Assembly: GCA_006969745.1 (NCBI GenBank)
Contig: CP030886.1
Location: forward strand, 2,391,234 to 2,455,233
Reading direction: 5' to 3'
DNA length: 64,000 nucleotides
Source of the DNA: Cytophagaceae bacterium
GTDB lineage: Bacteria > Bacteroidota > Bacteroidia > Cytophagales > Cyclobacteriaceae
How positions within the stretch are numbered: the stretch's first letter is position 1; every line of letters starts with the position of its first letter. Below the pieces are notes generated by a model. It ran no database searches. It worked only from the letters and a program-made list of their open reading frames with translations, and was not told where the DNA came from. Shown here one piece after another: positions 1 to 9,127 of the stretch. The position numbers and the translations under genes were made by a program.

Positions 1-1
1 C

Positions 2-2536
2 TCCAGAAATCCAAGATCCACAGTGGGGACAGTCACTGAGATATATGATTTCTTTAGATTGCTCTACGCAAGAGCCGGCGAAGCTTATTCCTACCTATCG
101 GGAAAGAAAATGACACGACAGTCTGAAGATCAAATCATTGATATGATCCTCAAAAATTATGAAGGACAAAAACTCATATTGTTAGCTCCTGTCGTAAAAG
201 GAAGGAAGGGCCACTATCGCGAGCTTTTTGTTCAAATACGCAAACTAGGGTTCACAAAAGTAAGAGTGGACGGTGAAGTGCAAGACCTGGCTCCAAAAAT
301 GCAGGTAGACAGGTATAAGACACATGACATAGAGATAGTCACAGATCGTATCAAAGTTTCAGATAAAGATAGAAAACGCGTCAGGGAATCAGTAAATACT
401 TCACTCAGACATGGAGATGGGGTGATGATGATTCAGAAAGAGGACGGAGCAACTGCACACTTCTCCAAAAACCTCATGGATCCGGAAACGGGACTCGCAT
501 ACGATGATCCCGCACCAAACACCTTCTCTTTTAACTCACCATACGGTGCCTGCCAAGAATGTAACGGACTGGGGATTATTGAAGAAATTTCTAGAGAATC
601 AGTAATCCCGGATGAATCGCTCAGCATCAGTAGAGGTGGTATCGCGCCACTCGGCGAATACCGGGACATTTGGATATTCAAGAAAATTGAAGCCATCCTA
701 AAGAGAAATAAAGTCAATCTTTCTACACCGATAAGTAAAATTCCCAAAGAAATTATTGACGTATTGTTATACGGAGATAGTGTCCCTGTAGCTGTTAGCT
801 CGGTGAAGTACCCCGGAACAGATTGGCACACCAAATTTGAAGGGATCATTAATTTCCTGGAAAAGCAAAAAGATGGTGGATCTGAGAAAATCCAATCTTG
901 GGTTAAAGAATTCACAGACACCAGGACCTGCCCTACCTGCGATGGCTACCGTTTAAAGAGAGAAGCTCTCCATTATAAAATCGCTGATAGACACATAGGT
1001 GAACTTGCAGAAATGGATATCAATTCGCTCAATGAATGGATTGAAGACATTGAAGAAAAATTGAACGAGCGACAGCTTCTTATTGCTACAGAAGTATTAA
1101 AAGAACTAAGAAAACGTATTGGATTCCTATTAGATGTAGGATTGGATTATCTAAATCTAAATCGTCCGCTTAAGACACTTTCGGGAGGGGAAGCTCAGAG
1201 GATAAGGCTGGCAACTCAAATTGGAACTCAGCTGGTGAATGTGCTTTATATACTGGACGAGCCGAGCATCGGATTGCATCAAAGGGATAATGTTAAGTTA
1301 ATTCAAGCCCTCAAAGATTTAAGAGATCTTGGCAATACTGTCATTGTGGTTGAGCATGACAAAGACATGATGCTTGAATCGGATGAGGTGGTGGATATTG
1401 GGCCGGGCGCAGGTAGGCATGGTGGTCAGATTGTAGCGAAGGGAACACCACAAGAGTTTTTAAAGCTGGGTAGCTCTACAGCAGACTATCTCAATGGCAA
1501 AAGGAAAATTGAGATCCCCGCCAAGCGAAGAGCAACCAATGGGAAATGGCTTGAGCTATATGGCGCTACAGGGCATAATCTTAAAAATGTAGACCTGAAG
1601 TTACCACTGGGCAATTTGATTCTGGTTACCGGTGTTTCCGGAAGTGGCAAATCAACACTCATTCACGAGACATTGTATCCACTTATAAGAAAGCACTTAT
1701 ACAAAAGCCGACAGGAGCCGCTGCCTTTTAAGAAGGTGAAAGGGGTTGATCTTTTTGATAAAGTAATCGAGGTAGATCAGTCGCCAATAGGACGAACTCC
1801 AAGATCAAACCCTGCTACATATACGGGGGTATTTTCTGAAATAAGAAGCCTTTTTGCCCAGCTTCCAGAAGCCAAAATAAGAGGATATAAACCTGGTCGT
1901 TTTTCTTTCAACGTAAAAGGCGGAAGATGCGAAACATGTGGAGGAGGAGGCATGCGTCTGATTGAAATGGATTTCCTGCCAGACGTGCATGTTCCTTGCG
2001 AGACCTGTAAAGGGAAGAGATACAATAGAGAGACTTTGGAAGTTCGATTTAAAGGAAAGTCAATATCAGATGTGTTAGATATGACAGTATCCCAGTCTGT
2101 AGATTTCTTTGAAAATCAGCCAAGAATAGTAAGGAAACTTAAGACCTTGGATGAAGTAGGTCTAGGCTACATTTCCTTGGGACAACACGCAACAACACTA
2201 TCAGGAGGAGAAGCACAGCGCGTTAAATTAGCTACAGAGCTCTCTAAGAAAGACACAGGAAAAACGTTCTACATCCTCGATGAACCAACAACAGGCCTTC
2301 ATTTTCAAGATATTGAACACCTGTTAGATGTGCTTCAAAAATTAGTAGACAAAGGCAATACCGTCTTAATTATTGAACACAATATGGATGTCATAAAAGT
2401 AGCTGACCACATCATCGACCTGGGTCCGGAGGGTGGTTATGCCGGAGGGCAAATCATTGCTCAGGGCACTCCGGAAGAGATCGTGAATGTGAAAGAAAGC
2501 TATACTGCCAAGTTTCTGAAAGCTGAGCTTAATTAA
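2..2536 (+). CDS. uvrA: UvrABC system protein A, 5' end outside window
   Basis: UvrA is the damage-recognition ATPase of nucleotide excision repair and works with UvrB and UvrC. About 844 residues are visible and roughly the first 100, including the first Walker A, lie before the window. The frame is open from base 2, so the GTG at 23 is not the true start. Visible signatures are two ABC signature motifs (LSGGEAQR near bases 1180 and 2200), a second Walker A (GVSGSGKST near 1630), and CxxC pairs at CQEC, CPTC, CETCGGGG and CETCKGK. In the first zinc-binding insertion only CQEC is seen. The preceding pair known from E. coli reads MDPETG here. The stop overlaps the end of the convergent small gene by 8 bases. 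Confidence 0.97.
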   Translation, partial: SRNPRSTVGTVTEIYDFFRLLYARAGEAYSYLSGKKMTRQSEDQIIDMILKNYEGQKLILLAPVVKGRKGHYRELFVQIRKLGFTKVRVDGEVQDLAPKMQVDRYKTHDIEIVTDRIKVSDKDRKRVRESVNTSLRHGDGVMMIQKEDGATAHFSKNLMDPETGLAYDDPAPNTFSFNSPYGACQECNGLGIIEEISRESVIPDESLSISRGGIAPLGEYRDIWIFKKIEAILKRNKVNLSTPISKIPKEIIDVLLYGDSVPVAVSSVKYPGTDWHTKFEGIINFLEKQKDGGSEKIQSWVKEFTDTRTCPTCDGYRLKREALHYKIADRHIGELAEMDINSLNEWIEDIEEKLNERQLLIATEVLKELRKRIGFLLDVGLDYLNLNRPLKTLSGGEAQRIRLATQIGTQLVNVLYILDEPSIGLHQRDNVKLIQALKDLRDLGNTVIVVEHDKDMMLESDEVVDIGPGAGRHGGQIVAKGTPQEFLKLGSSTADYLNGKRKIEIPAKRRATNGKWLELYGATGHNLKNVDLKLPLGNLILVTGVSGSGKSTLIHETLYPLIRKHLYKSRQEPLPFKKVKGVDLFDKVIEVDQSPIGRTPRSNPATYTGVFSEIRSLFAQLPEAKIRGYKPGRFSFNVKGGRCETCGGGGMRLIEMDFLPDVHVPCETCKGKRYNRETLEVRFKGKSISDVLDMTVSQSVDFFENQPRIVRKLKTLDEVGLGYISLGQHATTLSGGEAQRVKLATELSKKDTGKTFYILDEPTTGLHFQDIEHLLDVLQKLVDKGNTVLIIEHNMDVIKVADHIIDLGPEGGYAGGQIIAQGTPEEIVNVKESYTAKFLKAELN

Positions 2537-2834
2537 CGAAAGCTTCGATGTACTCCGAATCTGCGAAGTAGTAATAGTCACCTTGAAAATCGAAAGCAAA
2601 GTCACTTTCTTCAAGGATCATGTTGTCTACCACCGAGATTTCATTGTTTGCCACCTTGGAAACAGGAAATTCCCGAACAAGAGCACCGTCATAATTGTAT
2701 ATCTTGACCATTTTTTCGAATACAAGATCTGTATCCAGCTGCATGCGCAATCCTAGATCAGCACGCTCTGATAGTTCAGCAGATCCAGCTATTGTGGACA
2801 CTGCCAAAGCCATAAGCAAGAGTAGTGATTTCAT
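2529..2834 (-). CDS. Small secreted protein of unknown function
   Basis: The 101-residue product starts with a clear signal peptide (MKSLLLLMALAVSTIAGSA), so the mature part is an acidic exported protein of about 80 residues. It is rich in Asp, Glu, Tyr and Phe with no cysteines. I recognise no domain. The middle part (IYNYDGALVREFPVSKV) is reminiscent of short beta-strand segments in Bacteroidota secreted proteins, but that is only an impression. It stands alone, converging on uvrA with an 8-base overlap and diverging from the sensor kinase after 191 bases. The intact signal peptide argues that it is a real gene. Confidence 0.75.
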   Translation of the reverse strand: MKSLLLLMALAVSTIAGSAELSERADLGLRMQLDTDLVFEKMVKIYNYDGALVREFPVSKVANNEISVVDNMILEESDFAFDFQGDYYYFADSEYIEAFVN

Positions 2835-3025
2835 TTGAGTCTTTTTTAAATTTTGAGTTTAGTCCTGTTTTAGCATACGACGAATAACTGTGTGGGTTTG
2901 TTAATTATCATTAATTGTGATAAAAGGAATAGTTAAAGTTTTGTTAAAACCATTCATCCATTATAGCTCTCTTCCGTGAAAATATCTCATCAATTTCCAC
3001 ATGGCTTGTGTAGTTTTAGCTGCAT

Positions 3026-4072
3026 ATGACCAAGACTCGAATTTATTGGCTATGTCAAATATTGGGTTGGGGCTTCTATGGCTTCATCCAAATATTCTTT
3101 TATACAATAGCTGAAAGATTCGACTTTATCCAAGCCATTGGCATACTCTATCAAGTGATTTATTTCATCGCTACCACACATTTCTTGCGGGAGGTAATCA
3201 TTAAATTGGAATGGCTCAACCTACGCTTGCCACACCTAATCCCACGATTGGTACTGGTGACCCTCGCCCTGAGCGGCTTGAATTATGTTTATTTACTGAT
3301 ATTAGATTTTTTTACTGAAACGGTTTCAAGCAGTGATCTTATGCTTGTAACAGCGTTGATCAATACTGTAATCTATTGGGTCATTTACTTCATATGGTGT
3401 TTGTTTTACTTTGCTTTTCACTATGTTCAGCGGTACAACAAATCTTTGAAAGCAGAGACTGCAGCCAGAGAAGTCGAGCTCAAAAATTTGAAAGCTCAGC
3501 TAAATCCACACTTTATTTTTAATGCGCTTAATAGCATTCGCGCATTAGTAGATGAGAATCCCAGGAAGTCCAAAGAATCAATAACACAGCTATCCCACAT
3601 CCTAAGAAATTCACTCATTAGCGACCGAAAGAAGCTGATTCCATTCATGGAAGAACTAAAAACTGTGATGGATTATTTGGCACTAGAATCCATCCGATAC
3701 GAAGAACGACTAACAACAAGCTTTGACATTGACCGAAACTCGGGCAAATTCAGCATTCCACCATTGATGTTGCAAACATTGGTTGAAAATGGAATTAAAC
3801 ACGGAATATCTAACTTGAAGCATGGGGGAGAAATAAGTATTACCACTACCGTTCGAAGAAAACAACTTCATCTTGAAATCCGTAATACCGGACAGCTGCT
3901 GAAAGAGATCGACGTGACAGAAGGGTTTGGCCTGGCAAATACCCGGAAACGCTTAGAGTTAATCTTCGGAGAATTGGCCAAATTTGAAATAAAGAATGAA
4001 AATAAAACCACAGTTCTGACCACCATAGTTCTGCCTCTTAGAGATGGATCCACAATTGAACTGGACGAATAA
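3026..4072 (+). CDS. LytS-type sensor histidine kinase
   Basis: This is an inner-membrane sensor kinase of the His_kinase (LytS/YehU) family. Four hydrophobic segments occupy residues 5-135, with almost no periplasmic domain. A short linker coiled coil leads to the phosphoacceptor motif LNPHFIFNALN (His about 162). The ATP-binding N box LVENGIKHG lies near 252-260 and a glycine motif (GFGLANTRKR) near 305. The LytTR response regulator follows after 11 bases, so the two form a two-component pair in one transcript. A weak promoter-like TAGTTTTA lies at 3011-3018. The signal sensed is not evident. Confidence 0.93.
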   Translation: MTKTRIYWLCQILGWGFYGFIQIFFYTIAERFDFIQAIGILYQVIYFIATTHFLREVIIKLEWLNLRLPHLIPRLVLVTLALSGLNYVYLLILDFFTETVSSSDLMLVTALINTVIYWVIYFIWCLFYFAFHYVQRYNKSLKAETAAREVELKNLKAQLNPHFIFNALNSIRALVDENPRKSKESITQLSHILRNSLISDRKKLIPFMEELKTVMDYLALESIRYEERLTTSFDIDRNSGKFSIPPLMLQTLVENGIKHGISNLKHGGEISITTTVRRKQLHLEIRNTGQLLKEIDVTEGFGLANTRKRLELIFGELAKFEIKNENKTTVLTTIVLPLRDGSTIELDE

Positions 4073-4083
4073 ACCTATAATTG

Positions 4084-4794
4084 ATGAAAGCGATAATAGT
4101 AGATGATGAACGACTAGCAAGGAAAGAACTTACTTCACTTCTAGCAAGCCACCCCGAAATAGAGATAGTAGACGAGGCGGCCAACCCTGATGAGGCCATG
4201 GAGAAAATAGAAAAGCATGATCCGGATGTCGTCTTTTTGGACATTCAGATGCCAGGAAAGACAGGCTTTGAGATGCTGGAAGAAATGGAACGAGTACCGC
4301 AGGTCATTTTTACTACTGCGTATGATGAATTTGCACTGAAAGCTTTCGAATACAATGCACTTGACTATTTATTGAAGCCAATACAGCCGGAACGACTTAC
4401 AGAAAGCCTAAATAAAGTTTCAATCAAGGCGACCAAAAAGCAAGCAAAAGATCAAAAGTTAAGCAGTAAAGATCAGGTTTTTGTGAAGGATGGAGACAAA
4501 TGTTGGTTTGTAAAACTTGAGGACGTTCGTTTGTTCGAATCAGACGGAAATTACATCAAAGTCTACTTTGATAAATTCAAACCAATGATTCATAAGTCAC
4601 TGAATGCACTAGATGAAAGGCTAGATGATCGTCACTTCTTTCGTGCTAGTAGGAAGCATATTATCAATTTAGGATGGGTAGAATCTATTGATACCTGGTT
4701 TAATGGCGGACTCCTGGTCCAACTAAAAGGAGGAGAAAAGATTGAAGTAAGCAGAAGGCAATCTGCAAGATTTCGAGAAATGATGAGTCTTTAA
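4084..4794 (+). CDS. LytTR-family response regulator
   Basis: The 236-residue regulator has an N-terminal receiver domain (residues 1-115) with acidic pocket DDE at 7-9 and the phosphorylation site Asp53 in VVFLDIQMPG. The switch residues TTA and the LLKP lysine are also present. A LytTR DNA-binding domain occupies about 135-235 (VFVKDGDKCWFVKLEDV, then GNYIKVYF and RQSARF). It is the partner of the LytS-type kinase just upstream. The frame is open from a TTG at 4081, but the adjacent ATG at 4084 gives the normal MKAIIVDDE start. The last 4 bases overlap the convergent gene. Confidence 0.95.
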   Translation: MKAIIVDDERLARKELTSLLASHPEIEIVDEAANPDEAMEKIEKHDPDVVFLDIQMPGKTGFEMLEEMERVPQVIFTTAYDEFALKAFEYNALDYLLKPIQPERLTESLNKVSIKATKKQAKDQKLSSKDQVFVKDGDKCWFVKLEDVRLFESDGNYIKVYFDKFKPMIHKSLNALDERLDDRHFFRASRKHIINLGWVESIDTWFNGGLLVQLKGGEKIEVSRRQSARFREMMSL

Positions 4795-5156
4795 TCCTTA
4801 ACCACTTCCAGAAATTCCTTCTCTACATGCCAATCTTTTGATAGCGTAAGAATTGCGGTGGTCTCCATCTCTGTCACATAGCCTTTTTTGTGAGTTTCTT
4901 CCCATACTTCAGTGAGGTGCTTGATGCGATCTGATGGATTCATCTTCGTAAATATCTTTGACAAAAATTCCCTGGATCGCTCAAAAGCAGAGAGGTAATC
5001 CTCAGAGATAAACTTATTTGCCCAATCCATTTCTTCCTTAGCTTCCATTTTAGACGCAGTGTGCTCAAGCATAGCTCGTTCATCATCATCCAAACCATGA
5101 TAATGAAAAATCAAAGACTTAAGTAAAAGAAGGGCTTTTTTTGTTGTGGCGTCCAT
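4791..5156 (-). CDS. Conserved-looking hypothetical helical protein
   Basis: This 121-residue protein is charged and predicted helical, with no signal peptide or membrane segment, so it is cytoplasmic. I cannot place it in a family with confidence. The pattern of amphipathic helices with acidic turns (HGLDDDERAMLEHTASKM) is only loosely TerB-like. It lies downstream of hemW on the same strand after 100 bases. It has its own -7-like box (TACTTTTG on the minus strand, 5165-5172) 8 bases before the ATG, which suggests a nearly leaderless mRNA. The stop overlaps the convergent response regulator by 4 bases. Confidence 0.7.
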   Translation of the reverse strand: MDATTKKALLLLKSLIFHYHGLDDDERAMLEHTASKMEAKEEMDWANKFISEDYLSAFERSREFLSKIFTKMNPSDRIKHLTEVWEETHKKGYVTEMETTAILTLSKDWHVEKEFLEVVKD

Positions 5157-5164
5157 AGCGTCTG

Positions 5165-5172
5165 CAAAAGTA
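5165..5172 (-). promoter_or_regulatory. Bacteroidota -7 promoter box for the 121-residue gene
   Basis: The minus strand reads TACTTTTG, a full match to the TAnnTTTG -7 consensus of Bacteroidota sigma factor. The ATG lies 8 bases further on. I see no convincing TTG or TTTG -33 element at the normal distance, so only the -7 part is supported. Confidence 0.45.
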
Positions 5173-5256
5173 GGGCTTAACCCGCACTATCCCTAGAGAG
5201 AAATAGGTCTTGAGTTTAATTTTTCTTTTATGATTTCTGGAATGATAACTTATTAT

Positions 5257-6384
5257 CTATTCGGCGAAAAATAGCCTTAAAGCAATTTCATCCGCAACCA
5301 GGAATCCTTTTGAAGTTAAACTCAAAAATTCACCATTTATTTCAACCATCTTCTTTCTCAATAAATCATCGATAAAGGCTGAATGCATCTCTTCCAAGCG
5401 GGTGTTTAGTGTCCTGTTTATGTTTTTCAAATTCAGGCCTTGAACAGTACGAAGCTGCGTTAAAATTTGTTCATTTATAAGCTGAGTTTGTGTAAGTATT
5501 TCCTCCTCATGATAAGGTTGTCCGCTTGCTATGGCTTTCAGGTATTTCTGATTATTCCTGATATTAAACTTTCTTGACAGCCCATCAAACGAATGAGCAC
5601 CCGGGCCAGCTCCAAGATATGGTATTCCGGACCAGTAGGCATTGTTATGTTTAGAACGAAATCCCTTCTTTCCGAAGTTTGAAACTTCGTACTGATGGAA
5701 GCCATGATGTTTTAGATATTCTATAGCAAACAAGTACTGGCTGGCGGCTTCATCTTCAGGCACCTGTATTAGTTTGTTTTCAAGTTCCCACTTCCCAAAA
5801 ACCGTCCTATCTTCAATAGTCAGTCCGTACAAAGAAATGTGTTCAGGTTGCAAATCTGTGATAGCTCTTAGATCAGCTTCCCATCTTGCTTTGCTATGAT
5901 CTGGGATGGCATAGATAAGGTCTAGTGAAATGTTTTTAAAACCTGCAGTTCGTGCATTTTCATAGGCTTCAATTGCCTCCTTCGAATTATGCACCCGATT
6001 CATCCATTCAAGTTTTTTTTCATCAAAAGTTTGAATTCCGATGCTCAAACGATTAACCCCTAAATCAAAAATACCTTTCGATTGATCAATGGTCAGATCC
6101 TCAGGATTGGCCTCAAGTGTGATTTCGGCATCACTGTTTACCACGAAGTTGGATTGAATAGCATCTAATATTTTTTTCAAATGATCCGATGATAGCAACG
6201 ATGGTGTCCCACCTCCAAAATAGATCGTACTGATGTTATCGGTTAAATATTCTTTGTGCACTGCAATTTCGTGAGTAATTGCATTTACCATTTCGTCTAT
6301 AGTTTTCAAATTAGTGCTAAAGTGAAAGTCACAATAGTGACATGCTTGACGACAAAAAGGGATATGGATATAAATACCTGCCAT
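5257..6384 (-). CDS. hemW: Radical SAM heme chaperone HemW (HemN-like)
   Basis: HemW is a radical SAM protein that binds heme and is thought to hand it to respiratory enzymes. It is often misnamed coproporphyrinogen III oxidase. The 375-residue length fits. The N-terminal motif YIHIPFCRQACHYCDF contains CxxxCxxC (Cys11, Cys15, Cys18) for the 4Fe-4S cluster, followed by the FGGGTPS SAM-binding segment and a C-terminal HemN_C domain. True HemN carries a longer N-terminal extension that is absent here. It is transcribed away from the BamA/TamA-like gene, with 26 bases between the starts. Confidence 0.92.
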   Translation of the reverse strand: MAGIYIHIPFCRQACHYCDFHFSTNLKTIDEMVNAITHEIAVHKEYLTDNISTIYFGGGTPSLLSSDHLKKILDAIQSNFVVNSDAEITLEANPEDLTIDQSKGIFDLGVNRLSIGIQTFDEKKLEWMNRVHNSKEAIEAYENARTAGFKNISLDLIYAIPDHSKARWEADLRAITDLQPEHISLYGLTIEDRTVFGKWELENKLIQVPEDEAASQYLFAIEYLKHHGFHQYEVSNFGKKGFRSKHNNAYWSGIPYLGAGPGAHSFDGLSRKFNIRNNQKYLKAIASGQPYHEEEILTQTQLINEQILTQLRTVQGLNLKNINRTLNTRLEEMHSAFIDDLLRKKMVEINGEFLSLTSKGFLVADEIALRLFFAE

Positions 6385-6410
6385 TATTTGAAGCTAAATT
6401 GCAAAGACCG

Positions 6411-8024
6411 ATGCAAAGAATCCTGATTCCATTGTTTTTTGTGCTAGCCCTTCAAGTCAAAGCACAGATTCAATCTAAATTATATGTGGATGGTGAGGTA
6501 TCTGGCGAGCTTACATCCGAAGATACTGTGAGACTGACGAATCAGGTAAATAAGCTACTCATAGATTGGATTGATAAGGGATATTATTTTTCAGGGATAG
6601 ATTCTATCATCAGTAGAGATTCCTTCGTCCTAATTTTTATGCACAAAGGGGAAAAGTTGAAAGCCAAAACACCATCTTTCAAAGGATCGAGACTGCATTC
6701 AAATCTCAGTCGGGAATTAAAATCGTATACAAATCGTGGCTTTCCGTTTGCCTCTATTCAGTTTGATTCAACCACATTGTCAGATGGAATCATACAAGGA
6801 AAGTTGTCTGTAAAGTCTGGCCCTGAAATAGTCTACGACTCTGCATATTTTTTCTCTGAGCTAAAAACAAATAATTCATACATCTATCAATTATTAGATA
6901 TAATTCCAGGAGAACCGTTTAGTGAGCGTGGTTATCGTCTCATTTCCAAAAAAATTGAAAGATCACCGTTTCTCAATCTTCAGCGACCGACCGACATTTC
7001 ATTCAAAAACAGGAAAGCAAGAGTATTTCTAGACATCAAGGAAGACGCATCAAGTTCTTTTCAGGGAGTGGTAGGTCTACAGCAGGTTCAAAACGGGAAG
7101 ACCACTGCAGTGGGTGCATTGGAATTGGATATTCAAAATCTATTTAGAACTGGGAAGCAACTAAAATTTGCCTGGGAAAAATTTGCTCAGGAATCTCAAA
7201 ATTTAAGCGTCTTCTACAAACACCCATTTGTCCTAGATTCAAAAATTTCACCATCATTCAATTTTGAATTATTGAAACAAGACACCATCTTTTTGAGTCA
7301 AAAAACTTCCATTGGAATTCATTCATACATAGCTCCAAGAATAGAAATATTCCTTGACTATGAATCCACAAATGGCACATTACTGTCAACTAGTTTAGCA
7401 ACACTGAGAAACTCTGGCCTGGCAGATTTCAATCGCCGAATATATGGATTACAATTGTCCTCAGGATATCTTTCGTCATTGAGTAAAAGAGCGGAGGCAG
7501 CGATTTGGAGTTTGAGTGTCTCAGCAGGGAGAAAAAATGTTCAACGAAACCTCAGCCTACCGGATACATATTATGATTCCATTCAAGTAGCATCAAACTT
7601 TTATCGCATCCAGGCCTCAGTGGCGTATCAATTGAGAGTAGCAAGAAGACAAGCATTTTTTCAGCATATCCAAGGCGGAACATTACAGAACGATGAGTTA
7701 CTTCAGAATGAACTGTATAGACTGGGTGGGTTGAATTCATTGAGAGGATTTAATGAGAAGGATTTTTTTGTTAAAAGCTATTTGCTAAGCAGAACTGAAT
7801 TCAGGTCGTTTTTTGAAGAGCGGAGCTATGCCTACATATTTTACGATCATCTTTTTTTTAGTAGAAGCGCCAAAACAGATCAGCCTTTTGGGCTAGGTTT
7901 GGGATTTGCACTTGCAACGTCAGCTGGGCAATTTAGCTTTGCACTAGCAGCAGGCCGATCTGATGATCAGCAAATATCTTTTTCAAATATGAAAGCGCAT
8001 TTCGGATATATTTCCAGATTTTAA
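6411..8024 (+). CDS. BamA/TamA-like outer-membrane protein
   Basis: The 537-residue protein begins with a signal peptide (MQRILIPLFFVLALQVKAQ). It then has about 180 residues of POTRA-like fold and a C-terminal beta-barrel of about 300 residues rich in alternating hydrophobic strands and ending in aromatic F (GYISRF), typical of outer-membrane insertion. The segment GGLNSLRGFNEKDF near residue 435 matches the conserved LRGF motif of Omp85 proteins. The frame is open from 6342, but ATG 6411 gives the signal peptide and avoids overlap with hemW. It overlaps the DUF4271 gene by 1 base, suggesting co-transcription. The substrate is unknown. BamA itself is longer. Confidence 0.85.
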   Translation: MQRILIPLFFVLALQVKAQIQSKLYVDGEVSGELTSEDTVRLTNQVNKLLIDWIDKGYYFSGIDSIISRDSFVLIFMHKGEKLKAKTPSFKGSRLHSNLSRELKSYTNRGFPFASIQFDSTTLSDGIIQGKLSVKSGPEIVYDSAYFFSELKTNNSYIYQLLDIIPGEPFSERGYRLISKKIERSPFLNLQRPTDISFKNRKARVFLDIKEDASSSFQGVVGLQQVQNGKTTAVGALELDIQNLFRTGKQLKFAWEKFAQESQNLSVFYKHPFVLDSKISPSFNFELLKQDTIFLSQKTSIGIHSYIAPRIEIFLDYESTNGTLLSTSLATLRNSGLADFNRRIYGLQLSSGYLSSLSKRAEAAIWSLSVSAGRKNVQRNLSLPDTYYDSIQVASNFYRIQASVAYQLRVARRQAFFQHIQGGTLQNDELLQNELYRLGGLNSLRGFNEKDFFVKSYLLSRTEFRSFFEERSYAYIFYDHLFFSRSAKTDQPFGLGLGFALATSAGQFSFALAAGRSDDQQISFSNMKAHFGYISRF

Positions 8025-9106
8025 TGAAGCATTTAATATTCATAATAAGCTTGTTTTTTTTCCTACCAACTGAAGGGCAGCAGGATACCATAGTGGTGAC
8101 TGACTACACCAAACTCATGGTCGGAACCAACCAAGGCGGAGAAGTATTTCCGGTGACTTCCCTGGAAGAAGTAAAGCATGCAGGTTTTTTTATAAATGGA
8201 ATACCAGAAGGAATATTGAGGATATGCTCTTCCGAAGATTTATTCATTTGGGCCAATGGAAAACTGATTGATGTAATAGATGAATGTCATTATTACAAAC
8301 CTCAGGAATTTTTCCATGAAGTTGATACAGATACAATATATATTTCATTCAGTACTGAAAGTTCGCTCGCAGAATTAAAATGTGAGCTAGTGATATTTGA
8401 AGATCTCTTAGTTATTAGAGATCAAGTATTCCAGCATAGAGAGATCAGAAATGAGTTTAAAGAGTTTATAATTATCGCTTTATTGATACTCCTGGTATTC
8501 ATTGGAATTATCATATCTTCCTTCCCATCTCGGGTGTCATATTTATTGGAAAAATCTTTCACCTTAAAGGCAAGCGCCTACGAGTTTGTAAATACTGGAT
8601 TCTTTACAGGAGCGAGCATGTACCTTCTCAGTTTCTATTCCCTGGCACTGGCCTTTACAGGTATTTATTTGGACTCGCTACTATCCTATGGACTGTTTGG
8701 TGTTCACGATTCATTAAGCGAATTCATTCTTAGTTGGCTTCAAGTTGCCTTTGGAATATTCATTTTATTTATCCTGAAATGGCTTGTCATTTCTGTAGTA
8801 GCAGGCCTATTTAAATTCCGTGGCCTTAAGAACTATCAGCTTTTCGATTTCCTGAATTTTAATTTGGTCCTTTTGATGCCAATATTAATTTTATTGATTC
8901 TGGATTTTGTATTAAATCACTCCTCACAATCTTTAGTCGCTTCTGGGCATATGATTGTTTTCCCGCTGATGCTGATTCTATTCGTGATCTGGTTCACTTT
9001 AAAATTTGTTAATAATTCACCACGTAAAAAACTTAGTATAATTTCCTACCTTTGTGCCACGGAAATCATACCTGTCATAATTTTGTTAGGTTGGTTCTTT
9101 AAATAA
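8024..9106 (+). CDS. DUF4271 membrane protein
   Basis: The 360-residue protein has a signal peptide, an extracytoplasmic beta-rich domain of about 120 residues and five to six hydrophobic segments from residue 145 to the end. The C-terminal part matches my recollection of DUF4271, a Bacteroidota-specific integral membrane family regularly found directly before uroporphyrinogen-III synthase. That is the arrangement here. No catalytic motif is seen. Its repeated linkage to hemD and to T9SS genes suggests an envelope role, which is an inference. Confidence 0.82.
   Translation: MKHLIFIISLFFFLPTEGQQDTIVVTDYTKLMVGTNQGGEVFPVTSLEEVKHAGFFINGIPEGILRICSSEDLFIWANGKLIDVIDECHYYKPQEFFHEVDTDTIYISFSTESSLAELKCELVIFEDLLVIRDQVFQHREIRNEFKEFIIIALLILLVFIGIIISSFPSRVSYLLEKSFTLKASAYEFVNTGFFTGASMYLLSFYSLALAFTGIYLDSLLSYGLFGVHDSLSEFILSWLQVAFGIFILFILKWLVISVVAGLFKFRGLKNYQLFDFLNFNLVLLMPILILLILDFVLNHSSQSLVASGHMIVFPLMLILFVIWFTLKFVNNSPRKKLSIISYLCATEIIPVIILLGWFFK
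9047..9054 (+). promoter_or_regulatory. -7 promoter box inside DUF4271, before hemD
   Basis: TACCTTTG is a full TAnnTTTG match, 73 bases before the hemD ATG and inside the last codons of the DUF4271 gene. It could give hemD and the downstream T9SS genes an internal promoter. No clear -33 element is seen. Confidence 0.35.
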
Positions 9107-9127
9107 TCACAAAAAGCAGAAACTTAC

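Noticed and set aside
433..921. Minus-strand open frame of 162 residues inside uvrA
   Set aside because: It lies antisense to well-conserved uvrA codons and has no start context or family pattern of its own.
5257..6384. Coproporphyrinogen III oxidase HemN
   Set aside because: The protein lacks the longer N-terminal region of HemN and has the HemW-type start and length.
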